In this document: positions 59,576 to 64,000 of the stretch, piece by piece
Numbering within the stretch: the stretch's first letter is position 1
Layout of the letters: every line of letters begins with the position of its first letter
Assembly: GCA_034509925.1 (NCBI GenBank)
Contig: CM067534.1
Coordinates: 3,182,001 to 3,246,000, forward strand
Origin: Hirudinaria manillensis
Lineage: Eukaryota; Annelida; Clitellata; Hirudinida; Hirudinidae
Length of the DNA: 64,000 nucleotides
Direction of reading: 5' to 3'
Made by a program: the position numbers and the translations under genes
Notes under the pieces: generated by a model
What the model was told of the DNA's origin: nothing
The model's input: only the letters and a program-made list of their open reading frames with translations
The model's database searches: none

Positions 59576-60790
59576 TGAAGCTCTTATTTGCGTACATGTA
59601 TTAAAGATTTAAACATCAACACTTCGTCAATGTTCATGCAGCTATGGATTTGAACAATAAACTCTAAAAACTCACAAATCACGCAGCTTATTAATTGATC
59701 ACTAATTTGTTTTAAGACAATCGACGATTGATAAGGAGCCTCTTCTTGACTAAATGTAAAAATTCCAATAATTATTGTGCGTTGTAAACGTTTCTTAATC
59801 AATAGTGCTTATTAATTTAATGTTTTTTTAACCTTATACGTTGGTTGAATGATTAAAGATTAGAATCTAATAAACAAGAAATTCTACATTAAGATGAGAG
59901 GTTTGTGTTGGGAATTAATATTTAAGAAGTTAGTGTTGCACCAAATTCATTTTCTAAGGAATAATTATTAAACGGATATAGGATTCACATGCATCTACAA
60001 TCCATGACTCGGTATAAATTTTCGAAAATATTTTAATGTTTGATTTTACAAATAAAATTACATTTTTTTAAAGAAATAATGTTAATGTCTGTTCGAATAA
60101 TAATAAATACGACGATGACGATGGTGTCTGGAAAGTAATGTTAATAATAACGATTATATTTGCGTGGTCATGATTTCCAGGCAATGCACACGTCCAAGTC
60201 AGTTCTCATCAATGAATATCAATTAAAATTCAATTATCCGAAATGGAACATGCAACTTTAAATTGGCAATTAATACAAAAGAATGATTTTTCGATTAAGA
60301 AGATTATACGATTAGAATTAGAAAAATTTAGAAATACGTCCTCATCCAATTAGAATTTAAACGAAAGAAAGGTCTCATAAATTAAGTTGTCAGCTAGTTA
60401 CTGTTTTGTTCTTTAATTAATTTATTTATTTGTTAGGTAATTAGGAATCATTTCTACATTTGAAATGTTTCTAAACAATATTTTACCAATAGATTTCGCA
60501 GGAAAATAGAGATTTTGACTGACGTATCCATAGTCGAAGAAAACAAATTGAATTCGTTCAATGTACAATCAATGCCTCAGTTTATCTAACTAATTAAAAT
60601 TGAAAACGAATTGAAAGATGATTCAAGTTGTTAAATTGAAGGAAAATATCATAAAAATAATTTTATGACATCAAAAATGTCTGTGCGAGGGGATTTGGCA
60701 GGTGAAAAAAAGAAGGTGCAGAAAAGTAAAAACAAATCCTCGGGCAGGTGGTGCATTGGAAGATACAATTCTGGAAGTCCAGAGGCGTGT
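59576..60790. other. intergenic; no gene seen
   Basis: AT-rich spacer between two convergent transcription units. No repeat partner in the window and no coding signal beyond chance frames. Confidence 0.4.
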
Positions 60791-60796
60791 GTTGCC

Positions 60797-61752
60797 TCAT
60801 GACGTCACTTGGCTCTCATCTGCTTTGATGGTCGAATTAGTGGATGGTAGGAGAGCATCTTGATCGTTTCCCGCGTTGAGTGAAACTTCGCTTGGACTGG
60901 AAATCATCGCCATAGGGAGGGAAGAGGTTGTTGTCATGACCTGGCGATGAGGGTGATTGTTCTTGGGTGTCATCGGTTTTGTTGGGGGATCTTCCTGATT
61001 CTGGCTGACGTTAGTAGATAATTTGTTGTCGACACGACTCTGTTCCGAGGCGTCGGCCGCCAGGGAAGAAGTCTGCGACAAGTTCTGCTCGACGCAACCG
61101 GCAGAAGCCACGCCAGCAATCGACTGTGTCGGCACGACCACCTGAAGCATCGAGCAGCTGGGGTCGCTGGCCGTTCTCGCCACAGGCAGGAAGCAGATAC
61201 TTGCACGTGGCTGTCTGTTGTGATTCTCACGGATGTGTGGAGTCGAGCCACCCGACGAGAAGCTGAACCGAGTCTGGGACAATCTCCTTCCAATTGCTTG
61301 AGGAATCTGCAATAGAGCACTTTTCCTTTTCTGACTCTCGGACCTTTTGGCTTTCTTTATCTTCCTTTCCTCTTCTTCCTCGTCTTCCTCCTCGTTGTCT
61401 TCGTCTGATTCGAAGACCAACAAGGGTCGAGTTTCTATGATCTGGGTCTGACCGAAGACCTTTTCGCTCCCTTCGTCGGCTCCATAGCCAACTGTTGGAA
61501 CGATGTGCGAGAACCTTCTCTGAGCTTGACGGTGCATGTTGTTTGTGGCCACGCCATCGAACGAGTATCCGGTCATCGTCATTTCGCCCCTCAGTCCTGC
61601 GCTATCAGCTGGGCAGTGAACTTTGACTCTATCCATTTTTTCGTCATAGTCGCTGTTGTCACTGAGGATGATGGCTGGCATGACTGATTGTTGTTGTTGC
61701 TGGTGATGTTGGTGTTGTTGTTGGGAAGCAATCGAGTTTGGGATGGATCTGC
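60797..61752 (-). CDS. terminal coding exon of an unrecognised polar/acidic protein
   Basis: A minus-strand open frame of about 318 codons from a likely acceptor (catgcag|atccatcc, exon start about 61,752) to a TGA at 60,797. Base composition is much richer in G+C than the surroundings, and the length is improbable by chance. In order it has a His/Gln-rich run (QQQHQHHQQQQQ), VKVHCPADSAGL, an acidic tract FESDEDNEEEDEEEEE followed by basic KIKKAKRSESQKRK, RRLSQTRFSF (phosphorylation-like), Ser/Thr-rich linkers and the end KADESQVTS. It looks like a disordered cytoplasmic or nuclear tail. The open frame could extend to an ATG at 61,849, but that part is TTGATTGA-type simple repeat, so I prefer a spliced exon. 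Upstream exons not found. Function unknown. Confidence 0.55.
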
Positions 61753-62339
61753 ATGAGTTCAGGTGAAAATGCATTATTGCTGATTGATGGATTGATTGAT
61801 TGATTGTTTGATCGATTGATTGATTGATAATTTTAATGATAACGATCATCCTTCATATATAGTACTTTGTGGGAGATTATAGTCGCTACGTGAAGAATTT
61901 TTTCCCCAGTTTTCAGCCTGTTCAGAGTTGCTTCAGGCAATCACAACATTTAATTAGAATAAATAATGGAATAAATAGTAATAAAATAATTTTAAAAAAG
62001 CTGCTAATTGAAGGCAGCTCGATCTTTGTTTGGATGAATTTTTAACAAATTTTGTTGGAAATGTTTTCCCAGATTCATTTCCTCGGTCGATTGCATGCAA
62101 TTCACGTCAGCGGGAGGGTCAAAGGTCGAAGTGGCCTCTCAGGGCCTATTGTATTACAATTCGTTTCACGTGTCACTGAGTACTTCTAAGAAGTGATGGT
62201 GCTTTGAAGGCTCAAAACGTCTGCTGCTGTTGTGGTTGTTGGTTATGAATTTATAAGATCGTGACTTCATTTATCCAACCGTCCAGCTTTCTTAAATTGG
62301 AACAGCATTACGGACCAGATTTCAATAAACGGTGATCAT

Positions 62340-62962
62340 TTTTAAACGCTCATACAAGACCTATACTGCTCTATTTCGAAAACGCTCCTCTCGGAAAATT
62401 TCATTAGCTCTTCGACGGCCGTATTGCGTATTGCAATTCTGGAGTATGGAACCCTCATCATAAACATCTGATTGATAAATTAGAAAACATTCAAAAAAGG
62501 TTTACCAGGTTAACACCATCTCTCGAATTCTTCCATAAACAGATTGAAACTTCATCTCCAAATCTTGGAAAAACGTCGCTTTCTAGTTGACCTAACATTC
62601 TGTTTCAAATAGATTGACGACTTGATAGATTCCCCTGAGAAATCTCTTAACTGTACAGAAAAACTCAAATACAAGAGGGTGCAATTTTAAACGTAAAGTT
62701 AACAAATTCTCATCAGATAGCGTCAAACACTCCTTTTGCAACAGCGTAGTGAAATCGTGGAACTTTCTACCCATCGATGTTGTAAACTCTGGCACAGATT
62801 CATATTTCCTTTATCTCACTAATACCAGAATTTGGTTTTAATAATTTCCTAACTTACACCGATTAACCGTTGTTTTTCCTCTTCTGGCTAATGTGGAACA
62901 AACGTGTTAGTGACACTAGAGGCCCTTCGGTTTAGTTTTAAATAAATAAATCAATCAAAAAT
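62340..62962 (+). pseudogene. decayed LINE, C-terminal ORF2 fragment
   Basis: On the plus strand, broken frames give LRRPYC-LQFWSMEP (from RP-LEY-S-IWNP), ENIQKRF-RL, and near the end SVKHSFCNSVVKSWNFLPID. These are the same blocks as the LINE at 31 kb. Several stops and frameshifts. The 3' end is AAATAAATAAATCAATCAA. It belongs to a related but older subfamily. Confidence 0.65.
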
Positions 62963-63323
62963 GTCTTACATATATAAACTTTTAAAAATTAATTAAAACA
63001 ATATTATTTTAAAATTTTAGTACTTTAAAATCGCTCCTTTTATATATACTTTCTATGGACTAACTAAATATTGTTATTTGTTATTTTTGCATCGCCATCT
63101 TTGTTAAAATTCATAAAAATTTATTGCTAACGAGGGGCGCTAGAGCTATCGGATTAATACTTTACAGATTAAACGTTAAAAATTTTATGATATAAGCCAT
63201 ATTAACCCTTACTGTGATACGAACCTTTGATTTGTGCACGTGCTTCTTATTGTTTATTGTCGAGGTGACATCGATACAATTAACCACATTTAAGTTGTAA
63301 TCTGTCAGCTATCGAGACGTCAA
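62963..63323. promoter_or_regulatory. upstream region of the right-edge gene
   Basis: AT-rich spacer. A purine/GC-richer patch near 63,130-63,160 ('gaggggcgctagagct') lies about 180 bp before the start codon. No clear TATA box near the expected position, so a TATA-less promoter is likely. Confidence 0.3.
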
Positions 63324-64000
63324 ATGAACCAGGATTCTGTAGACGAACCTCCCTCGAAGCGCTTTAAAGCCGAATCAAATGGTACGTTTTGCTTTGAAAG
63401 TGATTTATAAACGAATTATGTTTTTTTATAATAGCTTGCTTTGCGAGAAGGATATACAATATTGCAACTAGATTGCATAACGGCCATTTCTTTGGATGGT
63501 TTTGTTCTCGAGCAGAGTATTATTTTAAATTTAAAGTAAATACATTTTCTTAGAGAAGCAAATCGTGAATACAAATCGAAATGACTTTTGATCAAATGCT
63601 TAATTGATATTTATATATCTTATATTAAATGTGAAAGCTTTTTTGTTGTCATCTTCACAAGTTGTCTGAAATGTGATGGTGATTGAGATCAATGTTAATG
63701 TTTATCCACGTCTATTTTATAAATTGTCTTGAAGGAATTGATTGTGATTCTTCAATCTTTCCAGGCCACTTGAACGATTTGAACTCTGAGATTAAGACAG
63801 CATCACCAATTAATGGGATCACTTTTACTGGAAATTTTACAAATAATAGAGTTGCTCCAATTTCTCAGAGCAATGCCATTGCAAATAATTCGAAGGTCTT
63901 GTTGACAAATTCCAGGATGGCCCCTGTGCAAAACATTCTTTCGGGCGTTGTATTGCAACAGCCCACCTCTCAAGTACAGCCTTCAGGAAGCGTTGGGTTT
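63324..64000 (+). CDS. probable transcription cofactor, first exons (runs off the window)
   Basis: Exon 1: ATG 63,324 to about 63,381 (donor aatg|gtacgt). Exon 2 begins after 'ctttccag' near 63,765 and continues beyond 64,000. The joint makes a Gly codon in frame. The N-terminus NQDSVDEPPSKRFKAESNGH carries an SKRFK nuclear-localisation-like motif. Exon 2 encodes LNDLNSEIKTASPINGITFT and then a disordered N/S/Q/V-rich stretch (VLLTNSRMAPVQNILSGVVL). The start resembles CBP/p300 (PPxxKRxK followed by an acidic/Leu stretch) or TAF4-like proteins. That is an impression only; the diagnostic domains lie outside the window. Confidence 0.5.

Overview
The window is AT-rich nuclear DNA from an invertebrate animal. 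It shows spliceosomal GT-AG introns of about 50-300 bp, AATAAA poly(A) signals, TATA boxes, a Ty3/Gypsy retrotransposon, R2-like and CR1/L2-like non-LTR fragments, and a probable IP3-receptor fragment. An arthropod (crustacean or early-branching hexapod or arachnid) is my best guess, but the sequence alone does not prove it.

Layout. Bases 1-47,000 are an accessory, repeat-built region. About a dozen AT-rich modules recur in different orders, with no convincing host gene except a small two-exon family (copies near 0.8, 13.4, 44.9 and 47.3 kb). One duplication pairs about 4.06-10.89 kb with 17.58-28.21 kb. The second arm carries a complete, very young Gypsy element (19,155-24,613; identical 221-bp LTRs; one intact 1641-codon gag-pol frame starting with a SAP-like DNA-binding motif). 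A second young LTR element on the minus strand (38,055-39,770; identical 297-bp LTRs) has the same tRNA-Leu primer site, the same polypurine tract and the same SAP-like start, but no protease, RT, RNase H or integrase. It looks like a non-autonomous partner that uses the first element's enzymes. Both have 4-bp target duplications, and both have paralogous empty sites in this window. Other mobile DNA: an R2-like element split into an RT piece and an endonuclease piece with a structured 3' UTR (33.96-36.4 kb), a 5'-truncated LINE (30.93-31.78 kb), a Mutator-like relic (48.97-49.78 kb) and a 442-bp pure GGAT microsatellite (41,057-41,498).

Bases 47,000-64,000 are more genic: an intact copy of the small two-exon gene next to a ubiquitin pseudogene, a cecropin-like antimicrobial peptide gene (52.1-52.9 kb), five phase-consistent exons of an IP3-receptor-like gene on the minus strand (54.7-55.8 kb), a multi-exon gene of unknown function on the plus strand (56.3-59.6 kb), a long acidic/polar coding exon on the minus strand (60.8-61.75 kb), a LINE relic (62.3-62.96 kb), and the first two exons of a probable transcription-cofactor gene running off the right edge.

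There is no operon-like cooperation here. The functional link I can support is mobile-element biology (autonomous plus non-autonomous LTR pair; Mutator relic plus matching fold-back hairpins). The small gene family and its neighbouring ubiquitin pseudogene have been copied together.
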